12,205 bases of DNA from CAYOEZ01 sp964402955 (GCA_964402955.1 CAYOEZ010000146.1:1-12205); one strand, 5' to 3'; counted from the first letter of the stretch, positions 1 through 6,599 are shown. Notes: a model not told the origin generated them from the letters alone. Made by a program: numbers and translations.

Positions 1-1
1 A

Positions 2-298
2 TTATATCTTAATCTCGCCCGTTTTGCTGTCCGAATTATGGGGTCCATTATACAGATCTTTATGAGGTGTACCGAGACGCATCCAATAATCTCGGAATTG
101 GTCGAAGGTCATGCCATGACCGTTATCGGTTACGACGATACGATCCTGGTCTCGGCGCAACTCGATCTGGACTTCGGTTGCGTCAGCGTCATAGCCGTTC
201 TTGACCAGTTCAGCCAGGGCGATGTGCGGCTTTCCGACCAGTCGTTCACCAAGTTCCCTAAGTAGAGCAGAGTCGACGGTGAAATTGATGTCCGGCAT
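2..298 (-). CDS. Truncated GHKL-type ATPase (MORC/MutL/Hsp90-like N-terminal domain)
   Basis: This 98-residue frame carries the start of a GHKL ATP-binding domain. It shows the N box (E30, N34, D37 in LAELVKNGYDA) and the G1 box (DNGHGM, residues 58-63). It ends with an in-frame TAA at 2-4, right after TGEIKI, where the ATP-lid glycine motif (GxxGxG) would be expected. Family members normally run several hundred residues, so this copy is truncated, frameshifted or misassembled at the edge. I chose the ATG at 298 because MPDINFTVD matches how such domains usually begin. In-frame ATGs at 367 and 409 exist, but they would add a low-complexity leader. It lies downstream of the methyltransferase on the same strand, 22 bp away if the start were at 409 and 133 bp from 298. 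GHKL ATPases linked to R-M systems are documented as the prokaryotic relatives of MORC. The fold is fairly sure; the specific role is inferred. Confidence 0.62.
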   Translation of the reverse strand: MPDINFTVDSALLRELGERLVGKPHIALAELVKNGYDADATEVQIELRRDQDRIVVTDNGHGMTFDQFRDYWMRLGTPHKDLYNGPHNSDSKTGEIKI

Positions 299-431
299 AG
301 TGATTCTATCCAAATAGTGGTGGTTCCCCGATCCACTTTCGCTCTGACGAGATTTCCGAGGTGACATGAGTAGGCCAATGGCAAGAGGTCGTTCGTCTGC
401 TATGGGCAATACATCGTTGCTTCAGCGGCTT

Positions 432-1487
432 CTAGGAATCGTTTGAATCCAGATGTAGGCGAATGCTTTCCCCTATGATCGTTGCTAGTTCGACAGGAAC
501 TGCATTTCCGATATGCCTGCCGATCCGGCTTAGGGTAGATGGCTTTCCTGGCTCCACGAATTCATAGTCAGGAGGGAACGTTTGGAGAAGAGCTGCCTCA
601 CGTAGGGAGATTGCGCGATCCTGCTCGGGATGTCCGAACCGTCCGTTGCCATACCCATGACACTGCGTGGTGATCGTGGGAGAGAGATCCTTCCATGACA
701 TGCGACCATATACGCTCGCGTACCCCTTGCCCGATTCCTTCTTGAAACATGGTGGAAGCAGACTATCGTTCCAGTCTCTCCACGTGCCTCCCTGTTTCGA
801 TGCCTTGATTCGCCGTATGTTCAACTCTGAGAGTGCACTTGCTCGGTGCAAGGGATCGCGAGAAGATGCGTCGCCCGCCCGCAGTGGCTCCATGTCGCCG
901 ATAGTAGCTTCAACCGTCTTGTACTTGTCGGGAAAATGGGTAGCCGGTAGTAGCTTAATCTCGCTGAACTTCGATGCAAAGAGCACGAGCCGTGTCCTGC
1001 TTTGTGGAACACCGTAGTCAGGACAGAAAACGTTCTTGTATTCGGATACTCGATAATTGTGGTCCTTCAGTCTGTCAACGAATTCGCGATAGACTATTCC
1101 GTTCTGATAGGTGACCAAAGTGGGCACATTTTCCATGGAAACTATGTCTGGGTCCACTTGGCAGATCAGGTCAACGAACTTGGAAATCAATCTCCATTTC
1201 GACGTGGGGTCGGCGTTCCTCTTCGTATACCTCGAGAACGGTTGGCACGGTGCACAGCCGACCAATATGCGAATGCTGTTCTTGGGGTAGAGACTCGCGA
1301 TCTCGCTTGCGTCAACATCTTCGATTTTCTTGCTGATGAACTTCGCGCCGGGGTTGTTGCGCTCGTAAGGGTATCTGCAAGTCTCGTCGGAATCGAGCCC
1401 TGCAACGACGTTGAATCCTGCACGGATTAGGCCGTGAGTCAGTCCCCCTGCACCACAGAAGATATCGACCACAGCGTGGTCTCTCAT
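432..1487 (-). CDS. DNA (cytosine-5)-methyltransferase
   Basis: This 351-residue protein transfers a methyl group from S-adenosylmethionine to C5 of cytosine in DNA. The family motifs appear in order: motif I DIFCGAGGL (residues 8-16), motif IV with APCQPFS (catalytic Cys81), motif VI SMENV (118-122), motif VIII QSRTRL (162-167), motif IX around REAALLQTFP (296-305), and motif X IGNAVP (326-331). The variable stretch between motifs VIII and IX should hold target recognition; its specificity cannot be read by eye. The protein looks complete. The ATG at 1487 is chosen because GGAG lies 6 bp upstream and MRDHAVVDIF is the usual N-terminus. An upstream ATG at 1553 falls inside the promoter spacer and cannot be the main start. 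The gene is followed by the truncated GHKL ATPase. Base composition is visibly more A+T-rich than its neighbours, which suggests horizontal transfer. No cognate nuclease is visible; it may lie beyond the left edge. Confidence 0.93.
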   Translation of the reverse strand: MRDHAVVDIFCGAGGLTHGLIRAGFNVVAGLDSDETCRYPYERNNPGAKFISKKIEDVDASEIASLYPKNSIRILVGCAPCQPFSRYTKRNADPTSKWRLISKFVDLICQVDPDIVSMENVPTLVTYQNGIVYREFVDRLKDHNYRVSEYKNVFCPDYGVPQSRTRLVLFASKFSEIKLLPATHFPDKYKTVEATIGDMEPLRAGDASSRDPLHRASALSELNIRRIKASKQGGTWRDWNDSLLPPCFKKESGKGYASVYGRMSWKDLSPTITTQCHGYGNGRFGHPEQDRAISLREAALLQTFPPDYEFVEPGKPSTLSRIGRHIGNAVPVELATIIGESIRLHLDSNDS

Positions 1488-1543
1488 GAAATTCTCCACA
1501 GAGCCTCGGCACCATGTCCCGACGCATGTTCGGAACAAAACAG

Positions 1544-1572
1544 ATTCTAGCATACACCCGGTGCACTGTCAA
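1544..1572 (-). promoter_or_regulatory. Promoter of the methyltransferase gene
   Basis: On the minus strand, TTGACA (1567-1572) and TAGAAT (1544-1549) are separated by exactly 17 bp, a near-perfect sigma-70-type promoter. It leaves a leader of about 50 nt before the ATG at 1487. It gives the methyltransferase a transcription unit separate from the cupin gene upstream, and it rules out the longer 1553 start for transcripts from this promoter. Confidence 0.75.
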
Positions 1573-1621
1573 CGCGGCTTGTCCTATCGAGTTCCGAACG
1601 CAGTCCGAGATCGGAAAACGC

Positions 1622-2080
1622 TCACTTTATCGCCGGCCCCTTCACCCAATCGTACCCAATCTCCGTATTATCGTGCGAGATGCGGCCTTCTTCTTTGGCG
1701 TCATAGGTCAGAGAGGTAATATAGAAGAGATGCGTTGTCCCGCCGATAGCTTTGCAGCCGTGGGCGACGCCGGGGGGAATGCGCAAGACTTTCGCCCCGT
1801 TGTTCTCACCCAGGAAGAACTCCATCGTTTCGCCTATGGTCGGCGAGTTCTCGCGCCGGTCATGCAGCGCTACTTTGAGCACGCCGATGGGCACGTACCA
1901 CCAGTCAACCTGGTGCGGGTGGATGTGCCAGGCCTTGGTTGCACCCTGATACATGAGGGAGTGGCTGAATTGGCCGAAGCCTTCGGCGAAGCATGGGTCG
2001 GTGACGCGGATGATCTCGCGAAAGAAGCCACGTTCGTCATTGTGCGTGACCAGGTCTTTGATAACCACGCCATCAATCAT
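1622..2080 (-). CDS. RmlC-like cupin (dTDP-4-dehydrorhamnose 3,5-epimerase family)
   Basis: This 152-residue protein is related to RmlC/RfbC, which epimerises dTDP-4-keto-6-deoxyglucose during dTDP-rhamnose synthesis. Visible family features are DERGFFREIIR (residues 15-25), the strand/His region WHIHPHQ (51-57), SPTIGE (79-84), and IPPGVAHG (101-108), the classic second cupin motif. The usual RGLHxQ is replaced by KAWHIHPHQ, and the protein is shorter than typical RmlC (about 180 residues). A related cupin epimerase or isomerase with another nucleotide-sugar substrate is therefore possible. The ATG at 2080 has AAGGAG 10 bp upstream (plus-strand 2091-2096), which is better than the longer frame from 2128. 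It is the last gene of the minus-strand operon, 57 bp after the ParB-like gene. No rmlA, rmlB or rmlD is present in the window, so a rhamnose role is uncertain. Confidence 0.78.
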   Translation of the reverse strand: MIDGVVIKDLVTHNDERGFFREIIRVTDPCFAEGFGQFSHSLMYQGATKAWHIHPHQVDWWYVPIGVLKVALHDRRENSPTIGETMEFFLGENNGAKVLRIPPGVAHGCKAIGGTTHLFYITSLTYDAKEEGRISHDNTEIGYDWVKGPAIK

Positions 2081-2121
2081 GGTGGGGTGTCTCCTTGTTT
2101 CTGGTTGGGTGAGCATGACGC

Positions 2122-2136
2122 CGGGCAAAATGCCCG
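2122..2136 (-). other. Small hairpin between ParB-like gene and cupin gene
   Basis: A perfect 6-bp stem (CGGGCA/TGCCCG) with a 3-nt loop lies directly after the stop codon of the ParB-like gene. There is no T-run after it on the minus strand, so it is not a standard intrinsic terminator. It could be an RNA processing or stability element in a polycistronic message. It may also be chance. Confidence 0.3.
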
Positions 2137-2137
2137 C

Positions 2138-3040
2138 CTACGATCTGCGAAAAATGCGCTGGCGGATGGCGGCGAGGAACGACGCCTTTTCGTGGCGGCG
2201 CATGAAATCTTCGACGGCGTCGTCGAGCGGGACCTCATTGCCGTAGCGTTGGCGCAGATCGTTAAGACGATCCATGATCCAGAGATACAGGTCAGTTTCG
2301 GTACGCCTGGGAAACTTCGCGAGCATCTTCTCCTCGCGGATCAGGCACACGATAGGCATGTACACGTCGTCATACCAGCCGGCCACAGCATCCCACAGGG
2401 GAACCTCTTGCTGGCGTTCCTGGCCCATGTAGTATTGGTGGACGTTGATATGCTCTTCCAGGTCATGGTATCCACCGGCAATGGTGGCGCGTATGTACTG
2501 ATCGGGCCGCAACTGATCGAGTTGGCTCCATTCCAGGAAGTAGGCCTGTTCGTTGGCGTCTTGCAGATCGTCGGCGTCGATGTGCGCCGGAACAGGAGAC
2601 TTGCAAACGGTTTCGATGACCTCGGCGTCGATGTAGGCCACGCCGCGCTCGCGCGCAACCGACACGCGATGGTTGCCGTCCTTGATAAAATAGACGTCCC
2701 CCACTCTGTAGAGCTGGATGGCGGGCAGAGTCACGTCATCATAGAAAGCCTGGTCGATGCGGCGCCAGCGTTCCTTGCTCTCCCGGCGCAGAGGGAGAAA
2801 CGCACGGTCGAAATCTTTGTATCGTCCGACGCTGCCGACAATCGCACTGATCGGCACGCTATGGATGCCGCTGTAGCTTACGTCGTGACAGTGCATCTTC
2901 TGGCTGACTTCCTCGTACGAGAGCAGGTAGAAGTCTTTCGTCTGCCCTGTCAGCATGGCCAGTATCTTCTTGAAGAAGCCCCTGGTGTAGACATCTTCAA
3001 AGTCATAGCTCGATTCACTGCGATGGAGGCTGTTCTGCAT
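2138..3040 (-). CDS. ParB-like (DGNHR-motif) protein, paralogue 1
   Basis: This 300-residue protein is of unknown function. The N-terminal third is a charged region. Residues about 62-143 resemble the ParB/sulfiredoxin-like fold: VPISAIVGSVGRYKDFDR, then DGNHRVSVARERG at 121-133, equivalent to the GxxR region of ParB. The C-terminal part contains WYDDVYMPIV and FPRRTETDLYLWIMD, which is strongly conserved in the neighbouring paralogue. No membrane segment or signal peptide is seen. It overlaps the upstream paralogue by 26 bp (start 3040, upstream stop at 3015-3017), which implies translational coupling. No strong ribosome binding site is visible, in line with coupling. Known ParB-fold proteins bind CTP or DNA, or act as nucleases or kinases; which applies here cannot be told from sequence alone. 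Confidence 0.8.
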   Translation of the reverse strand: MQNSLHRSESSYDFEDVYTRGFFKKILAMLTGQTKDFYLLSYEEVSQKMHCHDVSYSGIHSVPISAIVGSVGRYKDFDRAFLPLRRESKERWRRIDQAFYDDVTLPAIQLYRVGDVYFIKDGNHRVSVARERGVAYIDAEVIETVCKSPVPAHIDADDLQDANEQAYFLEWSQLDQLRPDQYIRATIAGGYHDLEEHINVHQYYMGQERQQEVPLWDAVAGWYDDVYMPIVCLIREEKMLAKFPRRTETDLYLWIMDRLNDLRQRYGNEVPLDDAVEDFMRRHEKASFLAAIRQRIFRRS

Positions 3041-3941
3041 TCTTGTCGTCCCGTCCTAGAGCCATGATTTGGCGGCGGATGGCCTCGAACAGCGAGCGTT
3101 TGGCGAAATGCTCGACGAAGTCGCTGGCGGCGTCGCCGGCGTTGATGCTGTTGCCTCCGCGCTGGCGCAGAAAATAGAGGTGATCCATGATCCACAGGTA
3201 CAGATCAGCCTCGGTGCGCTCGGGAAACTTCTCGAGAATGTTGTCTGCCCGGATAAGACTCACGACGGGCACATACACATTGTCGTACCAACTCGTGACG
3301 GCGTCGGCGCGGGGAACAGGCTTGCGCCGCTTCTCGCCCATGTAGTAACGGTGAACCGAAATGTGCTCGCGCAACTGGGCGTATCCGCCGGGAATGGTGA
3401 AGTGGACATTCTGATCGGGGCGTAGCTGATCGAGCTTGCTCCAGTCCACGAATGCAGCATACTCGCCGATCGATTCAAGGTCTTCGGCAGTCACGTTGGG
3501 AGTGAGCGGCACTTTGGCACGGCATTCGATCACTTCAGCGTCAATGAAATGAACCCCGCGCTCACGGGCGACAGACACACGATGGTTGCCGTCTTTGACG
3601 AAGTAGACCTCGCCGACCTTGTAGAGTTGGACGGGAGGCAGGAGCACATCACTGTGGAATGCATCGTCGATGCTTGTCCATCGTCTGCGGGTTGCGCGCT
3701 GCACGGGCAGGAACTCGCGGTCAAAGTCATGATAGCGGCCCACGCTGCCGATGATAGAGCTGACGGGCACCTCGCGCAGGCCGATATAGTTCTCTGTGTC
3801 CCAGCCGATCTTGTCCTTGACTTCGCCGAATGAAAGCAGTCGTCTTGAGCGGCCAAGGAGAAACGCTAAAACCTTGCGTATGAAGGCCCGATTGTGGGCG
3901 CGTTCGAAATCACGTTCACTCTGGTCTGACAGGTTGATCAC
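3015..3941 (-). CDS. ParB-like (DGNHR-motif) protein, paralogue 2
   Basis: This 308-residue protein has the same architecture as the downstream gene. It shares IIGSVGRYHDFDREFLP (residues 63-79), DGNHRVSVARERG (117-129), a WYDNVYVPVVSLIR segment and FPERTEADLYLWIMD. By eye, about half of the residues are identical between the two in the central domain, so this is an old tandem duplication. The start is GTG at 3941, overlapping the TGA of the metallophosphoesterase gene as GTGA (3938-3941). An AGAGGT sequence about 10 bp upstream can serve as ribosome binding site. The C-terminal tail (NAEQPPSQ) is hydrophilic and not shared. Function is unknown. The tight coupling to a phosphoesterase suggests the three proteins act in one process. 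Confidence 0.8.
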   Translation of the reverse strand: MINLSDQSERDFERAHNRAFIRKVLAFLLGRSRRLLSFGEVKDKIGWDTENYIGLREVPVSSIIGSVGRYHDFDREFLPVQRATRRRWTSIDDAFHSDVLLPPVQLYKVGEVYFVKDGNHRVSVARERGVHFIDAEVIECRAKVPLTPNVTAEDLESIGEYAAFVDWSKLDQLRPDQNVHFTIPGGYAQLREHISVHRYYMGEKRRKPVPRADAVTSWYDNVYVPVVSLIRADNILEKFPERTEADLYLWIMDHLYFLRQRGGNSINAGDAASDFVEHFAKRSLFEAIRRQIMALGRDDKNAEQPPSQ

Positions 3942-4648
3942 TGATTGCTTACCTCTAGTTCAAGACGCCGGAAGCCATATGTGTTGATTACTGTTGTTCG
4001 TTTGTATTGGGTCACGGTCGTCTCGCCGTGCGTATAGACGTGCTTGTGCCCGTGGATGAGATAGCGCGGGGCGAAGTCGTCCATGAACTGTATGAAAGAG
4101 CGGAAGCCCTGATGAGCGACGTCCACATCGTCGTGGATGCCAGCCGGCGGCGCATGGGTTATCAGGAGGTCGAGCGCCCTGCCGTAGCGCAGCCGATTGA
4201 GCATGAGCTGTGGCCGCAACAGCAGAAGCCTGCGACTCATCTGCTCTTCGCTATATTGATATGTCCCGCCATTGTACCACCGGCTGCCCTGCATGCCGGC
4301 GATGAGCAAGCCCTTGTAATGAACAATTCTGGCGTCTAGATTGTTACATCCATAGGGACCAATTGGTTTGCCGTTATCCGACTCATCGTCCCCGTTTTGT
4401 GCTCCTTGTGCTCTTCCTGGCCGGCCCAGGAGGGCGGGCTGCGTCTGTTGCGCGCTGACATGCATCTCGTCGGCGTGGTTGCCCACCACGTAATACAGCG
4501 GGACATCCAGGACGCTGACAATGAACTCAAGGTAATAGGCGGGCAGGTCGCCGCACGATAAGACCAGGTTCACATCACAGAAGCGCGTCTTCGCGCTTGT
4601 GTTGTAAACGCTGTTGTTGACCACGTCGCTGATTGTGAGAATCTTCAT
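3938..4648 (-). CDS. Calcineurin-like metallophosphoesterase
   Basis: This 236-residue protein is a predicted metal-dependent phosphoesterase of cytoplasmic type, with no signal peptide. Motifs in order are ISDVVN (residues 6-11, D8), CGD (32-34), GNH (56-58), THAPP, and the C-terminal HGHKH. The first motif is normally DxH; here the histidine is replaced (D-V-V). After GNHAD there is an unusual Gly/Gln/Asp-rich stretch of roughly 30 residues (about 64-95). It is encoded by DNA with a 9-bp-period repeat and looks inserted before the GCNNLDARIV strand. RWYNGGTYQYSEEQM follows as a family-specific block. The gene starts 18 bp after the dehydrogenase stop without a clear ribosome binding site, so it is probably translated by coupling, and it overlaps the next gene by 4 bp. 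The substrate is unknown: a nucleotide, cyclic nucleotide or phosphoprotein are all possible. Confidence 0.87.
   Translation of the reverse strand: MKILTISDVVNNSVYNTSAKTRFCDVNLVLSCGDLPAYYLEFIVSVLDVPLYYVVGNHADEMHVSAQQTQPALLGRPGRAQGAQNGDDESDNGKPIGPYGCNNLDARIVHYKGLLIAGMQGSRWYNGGTYQYSEEQMSRRLLLLRPQLMLNRLRYGRALDLLITHAPPAGIHDDVDVAHQGFRSFIQFMDDFAPRYLIHGHKHVYTHGETTVTQYKRTTVINTYGFRRLELEVSNQ
4397..4413 (-). repeat. Repeat-like insert inside the metallophosphoesterase gene
   Basis: TTGTGCTC occurs at 4397-4404 and again at 4406-4413 (plus strand), a 9-bp period. The surrounding purine/pyrimidine-biased sequence on the minus strand (AGAGCACAAGGAGCACAAAA) resembles the intergenic repeats elsewhere in the window. 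Because the period is a multiple of three, it keeps the reading frame open and encodes part of the extra segment after the GNH motif. Its identity as a captured intergenic repeat is inference. Confidence 0.35.
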
Positions 4649-4666
4649 CGTTGACGAATCCGTCTT

Positions 4667-6214
4667 CTACAGTCTTTCAGAGACAACCTTGGCCTGCGTG
4701 AAGAGCAGCAGATAATCGCGCCCGCCAGCTTTGGAATCGGTGCCGGACATATTGAACCCGCCGAAGGGGTGGACGCCGACGAGCGCGCCCGTGCATTTGC
4801 GGTTGAGGTACAGGTTGCCCACATGGAAGCGGCGACGGGCATCCTCGATATGGGCGCGATTCATGCTATAGACGGCGCCTGTCAGCCCATAGTCCGTGTT
4901 GTTGGCTATGGCGATGGCGTCGTCCCAGTCGTGCGCCCGCAGACAGGCCAGCACCGGCCCAAAAATCTCTTCCTGGGCGATGCGTGCGCGGGGCGCCACG
5001 TTGCCGAAAATCGTCGGCGGTACGAAATGGCCCGGCAGCGTCAGCGGCTCTCCACCCAGAAGCAGCTTGCCCTCTGTCTTACCGATGGCAATGTAGTCCC
5101 AAATCTTCTTGAACGCAGCCTGGTCAATGACCGGGCCAATCGTGTGCTCGGGTCTGACAGTCGGCCCAATCGTTAGCTTGCGCGCCCGCTCGACAACCTG
5201 GAGCACGAGTTGGTCATATATGCTATCGAGTGCGATCAGGCGAGCGCAGGCCGAGCACTTCTGCCCCTGGAAGCCGAAGGCTGACGAGACGATGCCGCCG
5301 GCGGCATCCACGAGATCAGCGCTGGCGTCGACGACGATGGCGTCCTTGCCGCCCATCTCAAGAATTGTGCGCTTGAGCCAGCGCTGGCCCGGCTGCTGCA
5401 CGGCAGCCAGTTGGTTGATGCGCGTACCCACAGCGCGTGAGCCGGTGAAGGCAACGAAACGTGTCTGCGGGTGCGTCACCAGCGTGTCGCCGATTGCACC
5501 GCCGGGGCCGGGCAAAAAGTTGAGCACTCCCGCCGGCAGGTGGATATCTTCCATAATCTCGACGAATTTGGCGGCGATGGCAGCGGCCGCACTGGCCGGC
5601 TTGAGCACAACTGTGTTGCCGGCGACGATTGCTGCCGCGGTCATGCCAACCATGATCGCACAGGGGAAGTTCCAGGGCGGGATGATCGCCCCCCCACCCA
5701 GTGGGATGTAGGTCAAGTTATTCTCTTCGCCCGGGTAGGGTGTCAGCGATTGGTGCTGTGCCAGGCGCAGCATTTCGCGCCCGTAGAACTCCAGAAAATC
5801 GATGGCTTCGGCGACGTCGGCGTCAGCCTCGGCCCATGCCTTGCCTTCCTCATAGACCATCCAGGCCGAGAACTCCATCTTGCGCCGGCGCATCGATGCG
5901 GCAGCCTGGAAAAGATAGCGCACGCGCTCGGGCGCAGGGACGTATTGCCAGGTCGCGAAGGCTGTGGCTGCTGCTTCGATGGCTTGTGCGGCCAGGGCAG
6001 GGTCAGCTCTGGCAAAGCGGCCAACCACCTGATCGGGATCGGCCGGATTGAAGGAGTCGAACGTTGTTGACGTCAGGATATGTTCACCGGCAATGCTGAG
6101 CGGGTATGTTCGCCCCAGTTCTGCCTCGACTCTGCGCAGAGCTTCGTGCATGTCTGTCTGATTACGCTCTTGCGTGAAGTCGGTCAATGCTTCGTTCTCG
6201 AAAGGTGTTCGCAT
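4667..6214 (-). CDS. rocA: 1-pyrroline-5-carboxylate (glutamate-gamma-semialdehyde) dehydrogenase, RocA type
   Basis: This 515-residue NAD(P)-dependent aldehyde dehydrogenase oxidises glutamate-gamma-semialdehyde to glutamate, the last step of proline and arginine breakdown. The length equals that of Bacillus RocA, and the N-terminal stretch (PFENEALTDFT, EFSAWMVYEEGKAWAEADAD, AIDFLEFYGREML) is typical of that group. Catalytic residues are visible: Asn182 in PWNFP, Lys205 in LKPAS, the NAD-binding FTGSRAVG (256-263), Glu286 in LEMGGKD, and nucleophile Cys320 in GQKCSAC. The ATG at 6214 has a perfect AAGGAGG 6 bp upstream. It is the first gene of the operon, 18 bp ahead of the metallophosphoesterase gene. 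No proline dehydrogenase or arginase lies in the window, so a different semialdehyde substrate cannot be excluded. Confidence 0.9.
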   Translation of the reverse strand: MRTPFENEALTDFTQERNQTDMHEALRRVEAELGRTYPLSIAGEHILTSTTFDSFNPADPDQVVGRFARADPALAAQAIEAAATAFATWQYVPAPERVRYLFQAAASMRRRKMEFSAWMVYEEGKAWAEADADVAEAIDFLEFYGREMLRLAQHQSLTPYPGEENNLTYIPLGGGAIIPPWNFPCAIMVGMTAAAIVAGNTVVLKPASAAAAIAAKFVEIMEDIHLPAGVLNFLPGPGGAIGDTLVTHPQTRFVAFTGSRAVGTRINQLAAVQQPGQRWLKRTILEMGGKDAIVVDASADLVDAAGGIVSSAFGFQGQKCSACARLIALDSIYDQLVLQVVERARKLTIGPTVRPEHTIGPVIDQAAFKKIWDYIAIGKTEGKLLLGGEPLTLPGHFVPPTIFGNVAPRARIAQEEIFGPVLACLRAHDWDDAIAIANNTDYGLTGAVYSMNRAHIEDARRRFHVGNLYLNRKCTGALVGVHPFGGFNMSGTDSKAGGRDYLLLFTQAKVVSERL

Positions 6215-6220
6215 CTGCGA

Positions 6221-6227
6221 CCTCCTT
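6221..6227 (-). promoter_or_regulatory. Strong ribosome binding site of rocA
   Basis: AAGGAGG on the minus strand lies 6 bp before the ATG at 6214. It fixes the start and is the strongest Shine-Dalgarno match in this operon. The genes downstream have weak or no such sites and seem to rely on overlaps. Confidence 0.8.
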
Positions 6228-6249
6228 GTGGCATATTCCGTGCAGGGTC

Positions 6250-6278
6250 ATTCTATCACAATGATCAAGGTGTGACAA
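6250..6278 (-). promoter_or_regulatory. Promoter of the rocA operon
   Basis: On the minus strand, TTGTCA (6273-6278) and TAGAAT (6250-6255) are separated by 17 bp. Transcription would begin near 6243 and give a leader of about 30 nt. The spacer contains TTGATCATTGTGA; TGATCA within it is a palindrome that could be a repressor site, but this is only a guess. No other promoter was seen down to the cupin gene. Confidence 0.7.
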
Positions 6279-6298
6279 GCAAAGACGCGACAGCACAG

Positions 6299-6472
6299 AC
6301 ATTTCAAGATAGTCGCAGCCTGACGACCACGGAACACACAGAACACACGGAAAGGCCCTGGGCGGGCTTGCCGGGGCAATTCGGCGCAGACTAGACCCTA
6401 ATGCGCTCAGCCGCAGCTTTTTTCTGTGTGTTCCGTGTGTTCTGTGGTTCACATAACGTTATCTTGAATTGT
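6299..6472. repeat. Inverted repeat pair A/B (palindromic intergenic element)
   Basis: Copy A at 6326-6353 reads ACCACGGAACACACAGAA and on to ACACGGAAA. Copy B at 6421-6449 is the same sequence inverted, differing mostly by A/G swaps at spaced positions. The symmetry extends outward: ACATTTCAAGATA at 6299-6311 matches the complement of 6460-6472 with one mismatch. The whole looks like one palindromic unit of about 174 bp with a G+C-rich centre and no gene. It may be a non-autonomous mobile or REP-like element; no transposase is nearby. Confidence 0.6.
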
Positions 6473-6519
6473 CTGGCGACAGCACAGCAAATCAAGACAG
6501 ATGTCCTTTGCCGTGTCTC

Positions 6520-6599
6520 TTCCGTGTATTTCGTGTGTTCCGTGGTTGATGCCCGATTCGGACAAGAGATCTAACCACGGAATACACAGAACACACGGA
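6520..6599. repeat. Inverted repeat pair C/D of the same family
   Basis: Copy C (6520-6547, inverted) and copy D (6573-6599, direct) share AACCACGGAA followed by ACACAC-type runs. They match each other at about 23 of 28 positions, with a 25-bp loop. They belong to the same family as A/B. Transcribed through, they would form a strong hairpin, but there is no T-run, so an intrinsic terminator is unlikely. Confidence 0.6.

Noticed and set aside
1488..1553. Upstream ATG (1553) for the methyltransferase
   Set aside because: It falls between the -35 and -10 boxes of the promoter; the ATG at 1487 has GGAG at proper distance and matches family N-termini.
1514..3067. Long plus-strand open frame (517 codons)
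   Set aside because: It lies opposite the cupin and ParB-like genes, which have clear family motifs and ribosome binding sites on the minus strand. The plus-strand translation has no recognisable domain.
6326..6599. Possible CRISPR array
   Set aside because: Only four copies, in alternating orientation, with unequal spacing of about 25 to 70 bp and no cas genes.
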